Position numbers and translations under genes: made by a program
Source of the DNA: UBA7434 sp042090785
GTDB lineage: Bacteria > Pseudomonadota > Gammaproteobacteria > Pseudomonadales > UBA7434
Assembly: GCA_042090785.1 (NCBI GenBank)
Contig: JBELIP010000007.1
Coordinates: 1-64,000 of the forward strand
DNA: 64,000 nt
Reading direction: 5' to 3'
Part shown: piece by piece, positions 1-9,247 of the stretch
Layout of the letters: each line of letters begins with the position of its first letter
Numbering within the stretch: position 1 is the first letter of the stretch
The notes under the pieces: model-generated
What the model saw: the letters and a program-made list of their open reading frames with translations, nothing else
Told to the model about the DNA's origin: nothing
The model's database searches: none

Positions 1-549
1 AATGGCTTAGCAGCGATTAATGTCGCTGTTAACTTGTCGGCAGTTCAGTTTAATGAGCGCAATATATTGCATCAAGTAGAAGCAATTATGAAAGAAACCG
101 CTATTCGCGAAGATCAACTCACCGTTGAAATTACCGAAAGCACTCTCATGAAAACCGATGGCGATGTTATTGCCAAACTCCATGCACTTAGATCATTGGG
201 CTTAAAGCTGGCTATCGATGATTTTGGTACTGGTTATTCCTCGCTCGCTTATCTTAAGCGCTTTCCTATCCATCACCTCAAAATAGACCGTGAATTTGTA
301 AAAGACTTACCGGAAAATACTCAAGACATTGCTATTGCACGATCAATTATTAAAATGGCTCACGAATTACAAATTGAGGTTGTAGCAGAAGGCGTAGAAA
401 ATAAATCTCAATTGCGCTTTTTAAAAGAAGCCAACTGTAACTTTGGCCAAGGTTTTCACTTTGGCAAGCCTATGCCGGCAAGCCAATTTGAAGAATGGCT
501 AATACACTTTAATAGCCAGAATCATTCCAATATACGTTCAATTGGTTAA
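1..549 (+). CDS. EAL-domain cyclic-di-GMP phosphodiesterase, C-terminal part
   Basis: The reading frame is open from base 1, so the gene begins outside the window; only the last ~182 residues are seen. They form the C-terminal two thirds of an EAL domain, which hydrolyses c-di-GMP to pGpG. Visible motifs: VEITES (metal/substrate Glu), DDFGTGYSSL (paired metal-binding Asp), LKIDREFV (catalytic Lys and Asp), AEGVE and GQGFHFGKPMP. All these catalytic residues are intact, so the domain is probably active. Proteins of this kind usually carry GGDEF and/or sensory domains upstream, but nothing here shows that. The domain ends about 15 residues before the stop, so no further C-terminal domain exists. 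Next gene on the same strand begins 159 bases later. Confidence 0.93.
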   Translation, partial: NGLAAINVAVNLSAVQFNERNILHQVEAIMKETAIREDQLTVEITESTLMKTDGDVIAKLHALRSLGLKLAIDDFGTGYSSLAYLKRFPIHHLKIDREFVKDLPENTQDIAIARSIIKMAHELQIEVVAEGVENKSQLRFLKEANCNFGQGFHFGKPMPASQFEEWLIHFNSQNHSNIRSIG

Positions 550-708
550 AGACATTTCAGCCATAGGCTGACAGGTTTTTTAACGCCAAAACCAAACCAC
601 TACCCTTCCATTAACGTATCTAACGTTTTTATAGAGCCTTATCTGCTATATCGCGCCTCAAAAGAAGCAAAAGCTTGTCTCACCTGCTGGTGACAGTATA
701 ATTGGCGA

Positions 709-1272
709 ATGAATACAATATATGCAACACCCGTTTTTCGGGAAATACTGTCCTTAGTCGCACGAATTTGTTTACGCCTAACCGGCTGGAAAGTGACTGG
801 GGAGACACCACAACACAAAAAGTATATTTTAATTGCTGCACCACACACCAGTAATTGGGACTTTATATTTATGCTCTTTGTTGTTTTAAGCCGTAAAATG
901 GATGTCCGCTGGATGGGTAAACAGCAATTGTTTACACCGCCTTTTAGTGGCTTTATGAAGTGGTTAGGTGGCGTAGCAATTGAACGAAGCAAAACCAATA
1001 ATACGGTTGATATTATGGTGAGCAATTTTCACTCAGCAAAGACAATGTCTTTACTGATAACGCCCGAAGGCACACGCAGCAAAGTTAAAGAATGGAAAAC
1101 CGGTTTCTATCATATAGCGACAAAAGCCCAACTACCTATAGTGCTGGGTTATATAGATGCATCCACAAAGACATGCGGTTTTGGTGATACATTTAACCCC
1201 ACAGGCAACATCGACGAAGACATGCTGTTAATTAAAGCAAGCTATAAAGATAAAATCGGCATTTGTGATTAA
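709..1272 (+). CDS. PlsC-like 1-acylglycerol-3-phosphate acyltransferase family protein
   Basis: A 187-residue protein of the lysophosphatidate acyltransferase (PlsC) superfamily. The two diagnostic blocks are the catalytic HX4D motif as HTSNWD (residues 46-51) and the acceptor-binding PEGTRS block (119-124). The family moves acyl chains from acyl-ACP or acyl-CoA to lysophospholipids or related acceptors at the inner membrane. At 187 residues it is shorter than housekeeping PlsC (about 240-250) and resembles the compact acyltransferase-domain proteins often annotated only by superfamily; the acceptor cannot be deduced. ATG start; no strong ribosome-binding site is evident. It lies 98 bases upstream of hemH on the same strand but no functional link is obvious. 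Confidence 0.85.
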   Translation: MNTIYATPVFREILSLVARICLRLTGWKVTGETPQHKKYILIAAPHTSNWDFIFMLFVVLSRKMDVRWMGKQQLFTPPFSGFMKWLGGVAIERSKTNNTVDIMVSNFHSAKTMSLLITPEGTRSKVKEWKTGFYHIATKAQLPIVLGYIDASTKTCGFGDTFNPTGNIDEDMLLIKASYKDKIGICD

Positions 1273-1370
1273 TATGATATTAAGACGCTACTAAGAGATA
1301 TTGGTATTTCTTAATAGATAAGCAAAAACTGCAAAGCAATTAATCGTTAAATTACTGGAATAAGCAAGCA

Positions 1371-2480
1371 ATGAGATTCTCTGGCCAAGAAGACTTTAAT
1401 CACCGCCGACAAGATAAGATTGGCGTGTTAGTTACCAATCTTGGTACGCCTGAGGCCGCCACCGGCAAAGCTTTAAAGAAATATTTAAAGCAATTTTTAT
1501 CTGACCCTAGGGTAGTAGAAATACCACGGCTGTTATGGTGGTTAATCCTCAACGGTATCATTTTAAATATTCGCCCTAAGCGATCGGCTAAGCTCTACCA
1601 AACCGTTTGGACAGAGCGTGGGTCGCCACTATTATTTCATACTCAGGACCAAGCCAATGCTATTAGTCGACAATTAGCCAGTCAAAATAGTCTTGCCGAA
1701 AAGGATAATGTTATCGTCAGGTTTGCTATGCGTTATGGCCAACCTTCTATTGAGTCTGTAATGGAAGAAATGCAACGCGAAGGTGCTAACAAAATTGTTG
1801 TGCTGCCGCTCTACCCTCAATACTCAGGTGCGACTACTGGGTCAACCTTTGACGCAATCGCTCACTTATTTACAAAAACACGCTGGGTGCCCCACTTCCG
1901 ATTTATCGGTAGCTATCATGATGATGATAACTACATTAACGCCTGCGTAGAAAAAATTAAGGCTCATTGGCAGCGTAATGGCCGTTCCGAAAAACTATTA
2001 TTGTCATATCATGGCGTACCTAAAAGCTATCTAGAAGCAGGCGACCCTTACCATTGTCATTGCCACAAAACATCACGCTTAATTGCTGAAAAACTTGAGC
2101 TGAATAAAGACCAATGTATAACCACGTTTCAATCACGCTTTGGAAAAGCTGAATGGTTACGCCCTTATACCGATGCAACACTAAAACAACTGGCCAGTGA
2201 TGGGACAAAATCCATTGATGTTTTTTGTCCTGGTTTTTCTGCAGACTGCCTAGAAACCATTGAAGAAATTGCCGAAGAAAACAGAGAGTATTTTATGGAG
2301 AATGGTGGCGAGAGCTATCATTATATTAGCGCCTTAAACAGCGAACCACTTCATATAGATACACTGATAAAAATCATTCAGCGTAATATCCAAGACTGGC
2401 TATTAGAAACACCCATGGATACCGAACACCGATATGCATTGTCCCATTCACCCGATTTAACCTATAAACCTAAGATTTAG
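1371..2480 (+). CDS. hemH: Ferrochelatase (protoporphyrin/coproporphyrin ferrochelatase)
   Basis: A 369-residue protein that inserts Fe2+ into protoporphyrin IX in the last step of haem synthesis. The N-terminal VLVTNLGTPEA signature (about 19-29), the LSYHGVPKSY block with the proposed metal-binding/catalytic His (H214), DPYHCHCHKTS, the TFQSRFGKAEWLRPYT block and the CPGFSADCLETIEEI block with catalytic Glu are all present and in family order. Length is slightly above the E. coli enzyme (320), mainly because of a short N-terminal lead and a C-terminal tail. ATG start with a GGAA element upstream. It stands alone with other haem genes absent from the window. Confidence 0.97.
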   Translation: MRFSGQEDFNHRRQDKIGVLVTNLGTPEAATGKALKKYLKQFLSDPRVVEIPRLLWWLILNGIILNIRPKRSAKLYQTVWTERGSPLLFHTQDQANAISRQLASQNSLAEKDNVIVRFAMRYGQPSIESVMEEMQREGANKIVVLPLYPQYSGATTGSTFDAIAHLFTKTRWVPHFRFIGSYHDDDNYINACVEKIKAHWQRNGRSEKLLLSYHGVPKSYLEAGDPYHCHCHKTSRLIAEKLELNKDQCITTFQSRFGKAEWLRPYTDATLKQLASDGTKSIDVFCPGFSADCLETIEEIAEENREYFMENGGESYHYISALNSEPLHIDTLIKIIQRNIQDWLLETPMDTEHRYALSHSPDLTYKPKI

Positions 2481-2556
2481 GTTCAATAGCTCATTCAGCT
2501 ATAGCCAATTACACAAAATCAGAGCATTTACTCTGGTTTAAAAAAAAGGTCTTAAA

Positions 2557-3204
2557 ATGATTAAAGTACACGGCGTCATCCTTTCACCCTTTGTGCGAAA
2601 AGTACTTGCTATAACAAAGATAAAAAAACTCCCTTATGAAAATATAGCTGCCTTTCCTGGCACAAAGACCCGCGAGTTTCTTAGTTTAAGTCCTCTAGGA
2701 AAAATACCCGCATTAGAAGACGGCGACTTTAGTATTAGTGATTCAACCGCTATCTGCGAATACCTTGATGACAAGTACCCTGAAACCCCCACAAGGCCGG
2801 CATCGCCCGAAGATAGAGCTACAGCTAGATGGCTTGAAGAATATGGAGACACCAAGTTAACCGAACTTTGTGTTGCTGGCATTTACTTTGAACGCTTTGT
2901 GAAAAAAGCATTTGGTAAAGGCGATTCCGATGAAGCCAAAGTTGCCAATACCATAGAAAAATTACTGCCACCGCAACTAAATTATTTAGAAAGTATACTG
3001 CCAGCGGAGGGGTTTTTATTCGATGCAATTAGTGCCGCTGATATTAGTATCGTCGGGCCATTTGTCTCTGCATCCTATGTTGGCTATACGCCAGACGAAG
3101 AACAGCTACCTAAACTTACCGCTTATATTAATCGAGTTAAAAGTCATGAAGCCGTTGCTGAAGTGCTTAAGGCCGAAAGGGAGTTATTTAACAAAATCAC
3201 TTAA
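2557..3204 (+). CDS. Glutathione S-transferase family protein
   Basis: A 215-residue two-domain GST. The thioredoxin-like N-terminal half shows the SPFVRKV active-site start (residues 10-16), the cis-Pro segment LGKIPALED (about 46-54) and the glutathione gamma-glutamyl contact ISDSTAICEYLDDKYP (about 59-74). The remainder is the all-helical C-terminal domain. The Ser of SPF is a likely catalytic residue. Subclass and substrate cannot be assigned from sequence alone; GSTs of this type act in detoxification or dehalogenation/isomerisation chemistry. ATG at 2557 sits ten bases after an A-rich run with AAGG (AAAAAGGTC), a plausible ribosome-binding site. It converges on the helicase gene on the opposite strand, 36 bases apart. 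Confidence 0.9.
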   Translation: MIKVHGVILSPFVRKVLAITKIKKLPYENIAAFPGTKTREFLSLSPLGKIPALEDGDFSISDSTAICEYLDDKYPETPTRPASPEDRATARWLEEYGDTKLTELCVAGIYFERFVKKAFGKGDSDEAKVANTIEKLLPPQLNYLESILPAEGFLFDAISAADISIVGPFVSASYVGYTPDEEQLPKLTAYINRVKSHEAVAEVLKAERELFNKIT

Positions 3205-3240
3205 TTGCTCTTATTGACTTAGAGACAACACAGATAAATA

Positions 3241-4674
3241 TCACTCCTTGTCAGTGTTTTTTCTTTCAGTTGTAACTTTGGGCAAGAGTTTTTTCTTTAA
3301 CGGGCTGTGGCCTTCTTTCGAGCGACCATCATCCGTTTTCTTTGCAACCGCACGTCGCTTACCAATATTTTTTTTATCTCTATGTCGGCCCTTACCTTTG
3401 TCATCGGCATTTTTCGACTTTTTCTTTTTAGTCCCTGCCGCTTTACCCGAGGCCTTTACTTTTTTCGGTCCTTTATATTTAGCCTCTAATCCTTTTATTT
3501 TTCTATGATCGAATCGCACGCGCAAATAGCGCTCAATACTCGACATTAAGTTCCATTCAAAAGCACTAATAAGAGAAACAGCTAAACCTTCTTCGCCCGC
3601 TCTTCCCGTTCGACCAATTCGGTGCGTATAGTCTGTACCATTACGCGGCATGTCATAGTTAATTACGATATCAATGCCTTTAATATCCAAACCGCGCGCC
3701 GCAACATCGGTAGCGACAACAATATTAATATTGCCACCGCGTAGTTTATTCACTGTGTCTTTACGCTCGTCCTGACTCATGTCGCCGTGCAACAAACCTG
3801 AACGAAGCTTATCGGCTCCTGATGCACGGTAGCGTAACAACCCACACAAGCGAGTAGCCTGCGCACGCGTATTACAAAAAATAAGCGCTTTCTCAAACGT
3901 CTGTTCGGCAAATAAGCCATCTAGCAATCTATCTTTATGGTCGCGATCATCGGCTAAAATTATTTGCTGCACAATATTACTGTGCTTTTCACGTACGCTA
4001 TTCAGTTTAATAATTTCAGGATTATTGAGAATATCTTGCGTAATGGCGCTAAACGCTTTGTGCGTTAAGGTGGCAGAAAACAACATAGTCTGCCGTGGCT
4101 TATTGCAGTTATTGGCTATTTTGATGACATCGGCACCTAAGCCTAAATCAAGCATGCGGTCAGCTTCGTCGAGGACCAGTACTTCAATGTCTTTTAGGTC
4201 GGTACTGCCATGACCAATATGCTCGGCCATACGGCCGGGGGTTGCGACAATAATTTCAGGATTTTTGCGAAACATGGCTTGCTGATATTTAAAGCTATTG
4301 CCGCCGATAATTAAACCGGTTTTAAGATGCGAACAACTTCCTAAGAGATCGCACTGCTTAACCACTTGTATAGCCAACTCTCGCGTCGGCACTAATATCA
4401 ATGCGCGGGTGCCGGTATTATCAACTCGCCCGGATTCCGCTGATTTTTCGAGTAAACGATTAAGCATAGGCAGAACAAAAGCCGCCGTTTTGCCGCTGCC
4501 GGTTTCTGCGCCCACTAATAAATCTTTACCCGTTAAAGCAACAGGAATAGCCGCATTTTGAACCGGTGTCGGCTCCTCGAAGGCAGCTTTCTGTAAAGCC
4601 TGCATTAAGCGAGGGTCTAGTGAAAAACCAGAAAATACAGAATCAGACAATGGGCTAGACAATGAGCTGGACAA
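3241..4674 (-). CDS. srmB: DEAD-box ATP-dependent RNA helicase, SrmB-like
   Basis: A 477-residue DEAD-box helicase. Motifs in order: GAETGSGKT (55-63, Walker A), PTRELA, TPGR, DEAD (169-172), SAT (200-202), ATDVAARGLD (321-330) and HRIGRTGRAG (351-360). The basic tail contains RHRDKKNIGKRR (430-441), closely matching the tail of E. coli SrmB, which helps early 50S subunit assembly; that resemblance is why the symbol is offered. No ATG occurs before residue 24: an in-frame stop lies just upstream, so translation must begin at one of three TTG codons (4674, 4662, 4650) that lie in three 12-base tandem repeats. The start given is the longest and is uncertain. The extreme C-terminus is Lys-rich and probably disordered RNA-binding tail. 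Confidence 0.92.
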   Translation of the reverse strand: MSSSLSSPLSDSVFSGFSLDPRLMQALQKAAFEEPTPVQNAAIPVALTGKDLLVGAETGSGKTAAFVLPMLNRLLEKSAESGRVDNTGTRALILVPTRELAIQVVKQCDLLGSCSHLKTGLIIGGNSFKYQQAMFRKNPEIIVATPGRMAEHIGHGSTDLKDIEVLVLDEADRMLDLGLGADVIKIANNCNKPRQTMLFSATLTHKAFSAITQDILNNPEIIKLNSVREKHSNIVQQIILADDRDHKDRLLDGLFAEQTFEKALIFCNTRAQATRLCGLLRYRASGADKLRSGLLHGDMSQDERKDTVNKLRGGNINIVVATDVAARGLDIKGIDIVINYDMPRNGTDYTHRIGRTGRAGEEGLAVSLISAFEWNLMSSIERYLRVRFDHRKIKGLEAKYKGPKKVKASGKAAGTKKKKSKNADDKGKGRHRDKKNIGKRRAVAKKTDDGRSKEGHSPLKKKLLPKVTTERKNTDKE

Positions 4675-4680
4675 TGAAAG
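4645..4680. repeat. Three 12-bp tandem repeats across the srmB-like start
   Basis: Units agacaatgggct, agacaatgagct, ggacaatgaaag lie end to end. Each unit places a TTG in frame on the minus strand, producing the repeated Leu-Ser start region of the helicase and three equivalent start codons. Confidence 0.85.
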
Positions 4681-4807
4681 TTACGCCTTATAGTTAGAAT
4701 GAGTTGAGCGGCAATACCCACTCAGTTATACACGGTATAACTTAAGCCTTTTGAGTTTATCCATACCATGAACAATCTATGATTGTTGGATAAATAGCGG
4801 TAAGAAA

Positions 4808-4884
4808 TGGCGCGCCTGGCAGGACTCGAACCTGCAACCCTCGAGTTCGAAGCCCGATACTCTATCCAGTTGAGCTACAAGCGC
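4808..4884 (-). tRNA. tRNA-Arg (anticodon TCG)
   Basis: A 77-base cloverleaf on the minus strand. Acceptor stem GCGCTTG pairs with CAGGCGC (one G-U), the D arm is GCTC/GAGT, the anticodon stem TCGGG/CTCGA encloses loop CTTCGAA, giving anticodon TCG, and the T arm is GCAGG/CCTGC with loop TTCGAGT. The 3' CCA is encoded. It should read CGA and, by wobble, other CGN codons. It lies between dnaE and the helicase gene. Confidence 0.96.
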
Positions 4885-4961
4885 AGCGGGCGAAATTGTA
4901 ATGGATAGCCAAGACCGGCGCAAGAAAAGCCCATGACAGCAATTGTTTATATTGCAGACTA

Positions 4962-7900
4962 TTAAGCGTATGGGTTCGCATTGGGGTCTGGATACATCAA
5001 GGTAACCTTGCTCTCACCACAGGTATCGCGCAGCTTTTCAATCAGCGCATCGCTAGGAACAACTCGCCAGTCATAACCTAGCTTGATATCGGTGGTTGCC
5101 TGCTCACTGGTATAACGAATTCTTAACGGACAATTACCACGACCGGAAAACTGAAAATCTTCAGTTAAAATTGTCTGTAGTGATTTTAGTAAACCGTTAC
5201 CAAAATCACTTTCATTTAAATCGAGTAACAAGGCTTGCGCATACTTTTGCCGCGCTTCGGCTAAACCATAAACGGTGTTAACTCGAACACTTAAGCCCCC
5301 TGTATAGTCATCCTGTCTAACTTCACCCTCTACAAAAATAACCGAATCTTTTACCAGCAAATCACGCGCCGCTTGATAAGCCTCGGAAAACAATGACGCT
5401 TCAATACGCCCAGTCCTGTCATCCAGAGTTAAAAACGCCATCGTATCGCCACGTTTATTTTTCATGGTGCGCATGGCTACAATCATGCCTGCAATATTCT
5501 GCTTGCCCTTGCCTGCTTGAACGCCTTTTATTCGGCGTTTAACCATGCGCTTTAATTCGTGCTCATAGGCATCAATAGGATGGCCCGAAAGGTATAGGCC
5601 TAACGTTTCTTTTTCGCCTAATAAACGCTTTTGTATATTCCAGGGTTTGGCAGACTTAAAATCACGATAAATATCATCAGCGTTGGTATCAGCTAGCTCA
5701 CCAAATAAATCTACCATACCTACATCAGCATTAGCGGCACTTTGCTCCGCAGCTTTTATGGCCTCGGGCAAGGCTGCTAGTAGCACCCAACGAGGTTCGC
5801 CTAAAGCATCGAAAGCACCACTTTTTATAAGGGCTTCTAGCGCGCGCTTATTCAATTTTCTAGCATCTGTGCATCGGCAAAAATCGAACAAGTCAGTAAA
5901 GGGTTTATCTTGGCGGGCTTCAATAATACTTTCAACAGGCCCTTCGCCTAAACCTTTGATAGCGCCCAGCCCATAGACCACTTGGTTTTTTTCGTTAACG
6001 CTAAACAAGTACTGACCATCGTTAACATTCGGTGAGGTGTACTGGACACCTATATGACGACATTCATCAATAAGCGTGACAATTTTGTCAGTGTTTTGAG
6101 ATTCCGAACTTAATACCGCGGCCATAAACGGCGCAGGATAATGGGTTTTTAACCAGGCTGTTTGGTATGACACTAAGGCATAAGCCGCCGAATGCGATTT
6201 GTTAAAACCATAACCTGCAAACTTTTCCATTAGGTCGAAGATGTTTCTTGCTAACTCTTCGCTATGGCCTTTTTTAATAGAACCGGCAACAAACAGCTCG
6301 CCTTGTGCAGCCATTTCTTCGGCTTTCTTTTTACCCATAGCACGACGCAATAAATCCGCCTCGCCTAACGAGTAACCCGCCATCACCTGAGCAATCTGCA
6401 TAACTTGTTCTTGATAAAGAATAATGCCGTAAGTTGGCTCAAGAATAGGTATTAAACTTTCATGCTGATACTGCGGATGCGGATAAGCAAGCTGTGCCCT
6501 ACCGTGTTTACGGTTAATAAAATCATCAACCATGCCTGACTGTAAGGGGCCAGGCCTAAACAATGCTACTAAAGCAATAATATCTTCAAAGCTACCGGGC
6601 AAGAGTCGCTTAATCAAATCTTTCATGCCGCGCGACTCTAACTGAAATACCGCTGTGGTATCGGCGCGCTGCAATAAATCAAAAATGGTTTTATCATCGA
6701 GGTCAATCTCGGTGATATCCAGCGGATCTTCGCCCAAGGCTTTACGCTGGCGATTAATAATCACTATTGCCCAATCAATAATGGTTAGGGTTCGCAGACC
6801 AAGAAAGTCAAACTTAACTAAGCCAGCTTCTTCAACATCATTTTTATCGTACTGGGTAACCAGGCCTTCGCCGCTTTCATCGCAATATAATGGCGAGAAA
6901 TCCGTTAGCCTTGATGGCGCAATAACAACACCACCGGCATGCTTACCAACATTTCGAGTGGTGCCCTCAAGCTGTACAGCCATATCCCAAATTTCTTGGG
7001 CGTCGGCATCATCGGCTAAAAACTGCCTGAGCGTTTCTTCTTGCTCAAAGGCTTTTTCTAGCGTCATGCCAACTTCGAAAGGAATCATTTTAGACAGTTT
7101 ATCGGCTAAACCATATGACTTACCCTGCGCACGTGCCACATCACGCACCACTGCTTTAGCCGCCATGGTGCCGAAAGTAATAATTTGCCCTACCGCTTCA
7201 CGGCCATAAGTTTCTGCTACATAACGAATAACGCGGTCGCGTTTTTCCATACAGAAATCAACATCAAAATCAGGCATCGATACCCGTTCAGGGTTTAGAA
7301 ATCGCTCGAACAGCAAATCATAAGCTAAGGGATCTAAATCGGTGATTTCAAGAGCATAAGCCACTAGAGAACCGGCACCCGAACCTCGACCGGGGCCCAC
7401 CGGAATATCGTTTTGTTTTGCCCAACGGATAAAGTCCATAACAATCAGGAAGTAACCCGGAAAACCCATTTGCAGTATGGTGTCTACTTCGAAATCAAGT
7501 CGTTGGCGGTACTCTACTTGCTTGGCAGGAAAATCATCGGCAGTAACATCGAACAACTTCTCTAAACGCTTATCTAAACCTTGGTGTGACAATGAACGAA
7601 AAAAAGATTCTTCTGTCATGCCTTCGGGAATGGGGAAATCGGGCAAATAGTATTTGCCTAATTCAACCTCAACGTTACAACGTGCAGCAATGGCTACGGT
7701 GTTTTCTAACGCTTCAGGTATGTCCGAAAAAAGTTCCGTCATTTCTTCGACGGTTTTCACATACTGCTCTTCGGTATGCTTGCGTGGTCGCCGAGGGTCA
7801 TCTAACGCGCGACCTTCGTTAATACAAACACGCACTTCATGCGCTTCGTAATCTTCACGATGCATAAAGCAACAACTATTGGTAGCCACAACAGGCACGC

Positions 7901-8474
7901 CGGCTTGCTCTGCCAGCTTAACCGCAGCATGTAAATGCGTTTCGTCTTCAGGGCGATTCAGACGTTGTATATCAATATAAAAACGATCGCCAAATACCTT
8001 GGTCCAATCATCTAAGTATCGACGAGCCAAATCGGTTTTACCCGAAATTAAAGCACGCCCTACGTTACCCTCTGCAGCACCGGATAACGCAATTAAACCT
8101 TCGGATAACTCTAAGATCCAACGGTGCTTAACACTCGGCCCACGCAAGCCTTGACCTTCTTGGTAAGCACGCGAAATTAACTTTAATAAATTTTTGTAGC
8201 CCACTGAATTCTGGGCCAGCAATGTAAGCGTATAAGGCGTTTGATCTTCGTCATCAGACACCCATAAAATGTCGGCGCCATAAATGGGTTTTATGCCGCT
8301 ACCAAAAGCCGTTTTTTGAAACTTAACCAAACCATAAAGGTTGTTGCGGTCGGTTAATGCCATTGCCGGCATATCCAAGTCGACCATGCGCCTAACTGCC
8401 GATTTAATCCGCAGTAAACCATCCGACAATGAAAACTCGGAGTGGCTACGAAGGTGGACAAACGATGCAGTCAT
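4962..8474 (-). CDS. dnaE: DNA polymerase III alpha subunit
   Basis: A 1170-residue replicative polymerase, matching the usual DnaE length (E. coli 1160). It begins with the PHP domain (FVHLRSHSEFSLSDG, ALTDRNNLYGLVKF), followed by the polymerase C-family palm with the catalytic PDFDVDF triad (about residues 400-406) and GPGRGSGAGSLVAYAL, fingers (LFRPGPLQSGM, GYGFNKSHSAAYA), a helix-hairpin-helix region and the C-terminal OB fold (IAGMIVAMRTMKNKRG). It synthesises DNA within the Pol III core together with epsilon and theta. ATG start at 8474. It is the last gene of the rpsB-to-dnaE block; 170 bases separate it from rnhB, enough for its own promoter. accA, the usual next gene, is about 57 kb away. 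Confidence 0.98.
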   Translation of the reverse strand: MTASFVHLRSHSEFSLSDGLLRIKSAVRRMVDLDMPAMALTDRNNLYGLVKFQKTAFGSGIKPIYGADILWVSDDEDQTPYTLTLLAQNSVGYKNLLKLISRAYQEGQGLRGPSVKHRWILELSEGLIALSGAAEGNVGRALISGKTDLARRYLDDWTKVFGDRFYIDIQRLNRPEDETHLHAAVKLAEQAGVPVVATNSCCFMHREDYEAHEVRVCINEGRALDDPRRPRKHTEEQYVKTVEEMTELFSDIPEALENTVAIAARCNVEVELGKYYLPDFPIPEGMTEESFFRSLSHQGLDKRLEKLFDVTADDFPAKQVEYRQRLDFEVDTILQMGFPGYFLIVMDFIRWAKQNDIPVGPGRGSGAGSLVAYALEITDLDPLAYDLLFERFLNPERVSMPDFDVDFCMEKRDRVIRYVAETYGREAVGQIITFGTMAAKAVVRDVARAQGKSYGLADKLSKMIPFEVGMTLEKAFEQEETLRQFLADDADAQEIWDMAVQLEGTTRNVGKHAGGVVIAPSRLTDFSPLYCDESGEGLVTQYDKNDVEEAGLVKFDFLGLRTLTIIDWAIVIINRQRKALGEDPLDITEIDLDDKTIFDLLQRADTTAVFQLESRGMKDLIKRLLPGSFEDIIALVALFRPGPLQSGMVDDFINRKHGRAQLAYPHPQYQHESLIPILEPTYGIILYQEQVMQIAQVMAGYSLGEADLLRRAMGKKKAEEMAAQGELFVAGSIKKGHSEELARNIFDLMEKFAGYGFNKSHSAAYALVSYQTAWLKTHYPAPFMAAVLSSESQNTDKIVTLIDECRHIGVQYTSPNVNDGQYLFSVNEKNQVVYGLGAIKGLGEGPVESIIEARQDKPFTDLFDFCRCTDARKLNKRALEALIKSGAFDALGEPRWVLLAALPEAIKAAEQSAANADVGMVDLFGELADTNADDIYRDFKSAKPWNIQKRLLGEKETLGLYLSGHPIDAYEHELKRMVKRRIKGVQAGKGKQNIAGMIVAMRTMKNKRGDTMAFLTLDDRTGRIEASLFSEAYQAARDLLVKDSVIFVEGEVRQDDYTGGLSVRVNTVYGLAEARQKYAQALLLDLNESDFGNGLLKSLQTILTEDFQFSGRGNCPLRIRYTSEQATTDIKLGYDWRVVPSDALIEKLRDTCGESKVTLMYPDPNANPYA

Positions 8475-8644
8475 ATTAAAAACTTATCTTTAAGAACTTA
8501 TCTATAAAACAATGGTTAAAGCTGCTGTAAAAAGCTGCCTACTCAATAAATATTAGGCTAACTAGTTTACTACATACGGACAAACATCAGGAGGGTTGAA
8601 GAGAAATAGATTGAGTTTTTTATTGTTCGCTAAACTGGGGCGCT

Positions 8645-9247
8645 TTAAGCCAGATTAAGCACAGCCTTAACAGGACCGAATGTAGTGCGATGATGCTCGG
8701 TGACGCCATATTCCACTAAAGCGTCTCTGTGAGCCGCTGTAGGGTAGCCTTTATGCTTGTCAAAGCCATATTCAGGAAAGTCGCACGCCAAACTGTGCAT
8801 ATCTCTATCGCGAGTCACTTTAGCAATTATCGAGCCCGCGCTTATGCAGGCAATACGCTGATCGCCTTTGACAAAAGCCTGTGCAGAATACGACCACTTT
8901 GGCACCCTATTACCGTCCACCACGACATGTTCTGGCTGTACAGCTAATGCCTCAACGGCACGCTTCATCGCAAGCATTGAGGCCCAAAGGATATTGAGCT
9001 TATCAATTTCGGCTACACTAGCCCGACCAACAGCTACTGCAAGCGCTTTTTCGTGGATTTCACCAAACAATTGTTCGCGCTTTTTTTCACTGATTTTTTT
9101 CGAATCCGCTAACCCCTCAATTGGCTTGTTAAGGTCTAAAATAACCGCCGCTGCAACTACATCACCCGCTAATGGGCCTCGCCCAGCTTCATCGACTCCC
9201 GCCATTAAATGGCCAGAATAATGAATATCAGGCTCTTCAAAAATCAT
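8645..9247 (-). CDS. rnhB: Ribonuclease HII
   Basis: A 200-residue type 2 RNase H that cleaves RNA in RNA-DNA hybrids, including single ribonucleotides in DNA. The acidic active site is visible as MAGVDEAGRGPLAG (first Asp and Glu), the DSKKISEKKRE segment, VVDGNRVP and the GSIIAKVTRDRDM region with its Asp. The YGFDKHKGYPTAAH block near the C-terminus is characteristic of RNase HII. Length is normal. Its ATG at 9247 lies inside the end of lpxB (11-base overlap), indicating translational coupling, the same lpxB-rnhB-dnaE order as in other gammaproteobacteria. Confidence 0.97.
   Translation of the reverse strand: MIFEEPDIHYSGHLMAGVDEAGRGPLAGDVVAAAVILDLNKPIEGLADSKKISEKKREQLFGEIHEKALAVAVGRASVAEIDKLNILWASMLAMKRAVEALAVQPEHVVVDGNRVPKWSYSAQAFVKGDQRIACISAGSIIAKVTRDRDMHSLACDFPEYGFDKHKGYPTAAHRDALVEYGVTEHHRTTFGPVKAVLNLA

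Noticed and set aside
639..1025. Minus-strand open frame across the PlsC-like gene
   Set aside because: No recognisable domain; the plus-strand frame has HX4D and PEGTR motifs.
2500..2560. Terminator after hemH
   Set aside because: There is a hairpin (AATCAGAG/CTCTGGTT) but it is followed by A residues, not T, on the coding strand, so the call is unsupported.
6655..7209. Plus-strand open frame within dnaE
   Set aside because: Shadow of dnaE; no ribosome-binding site and amino acid content typical of an antisense frame.
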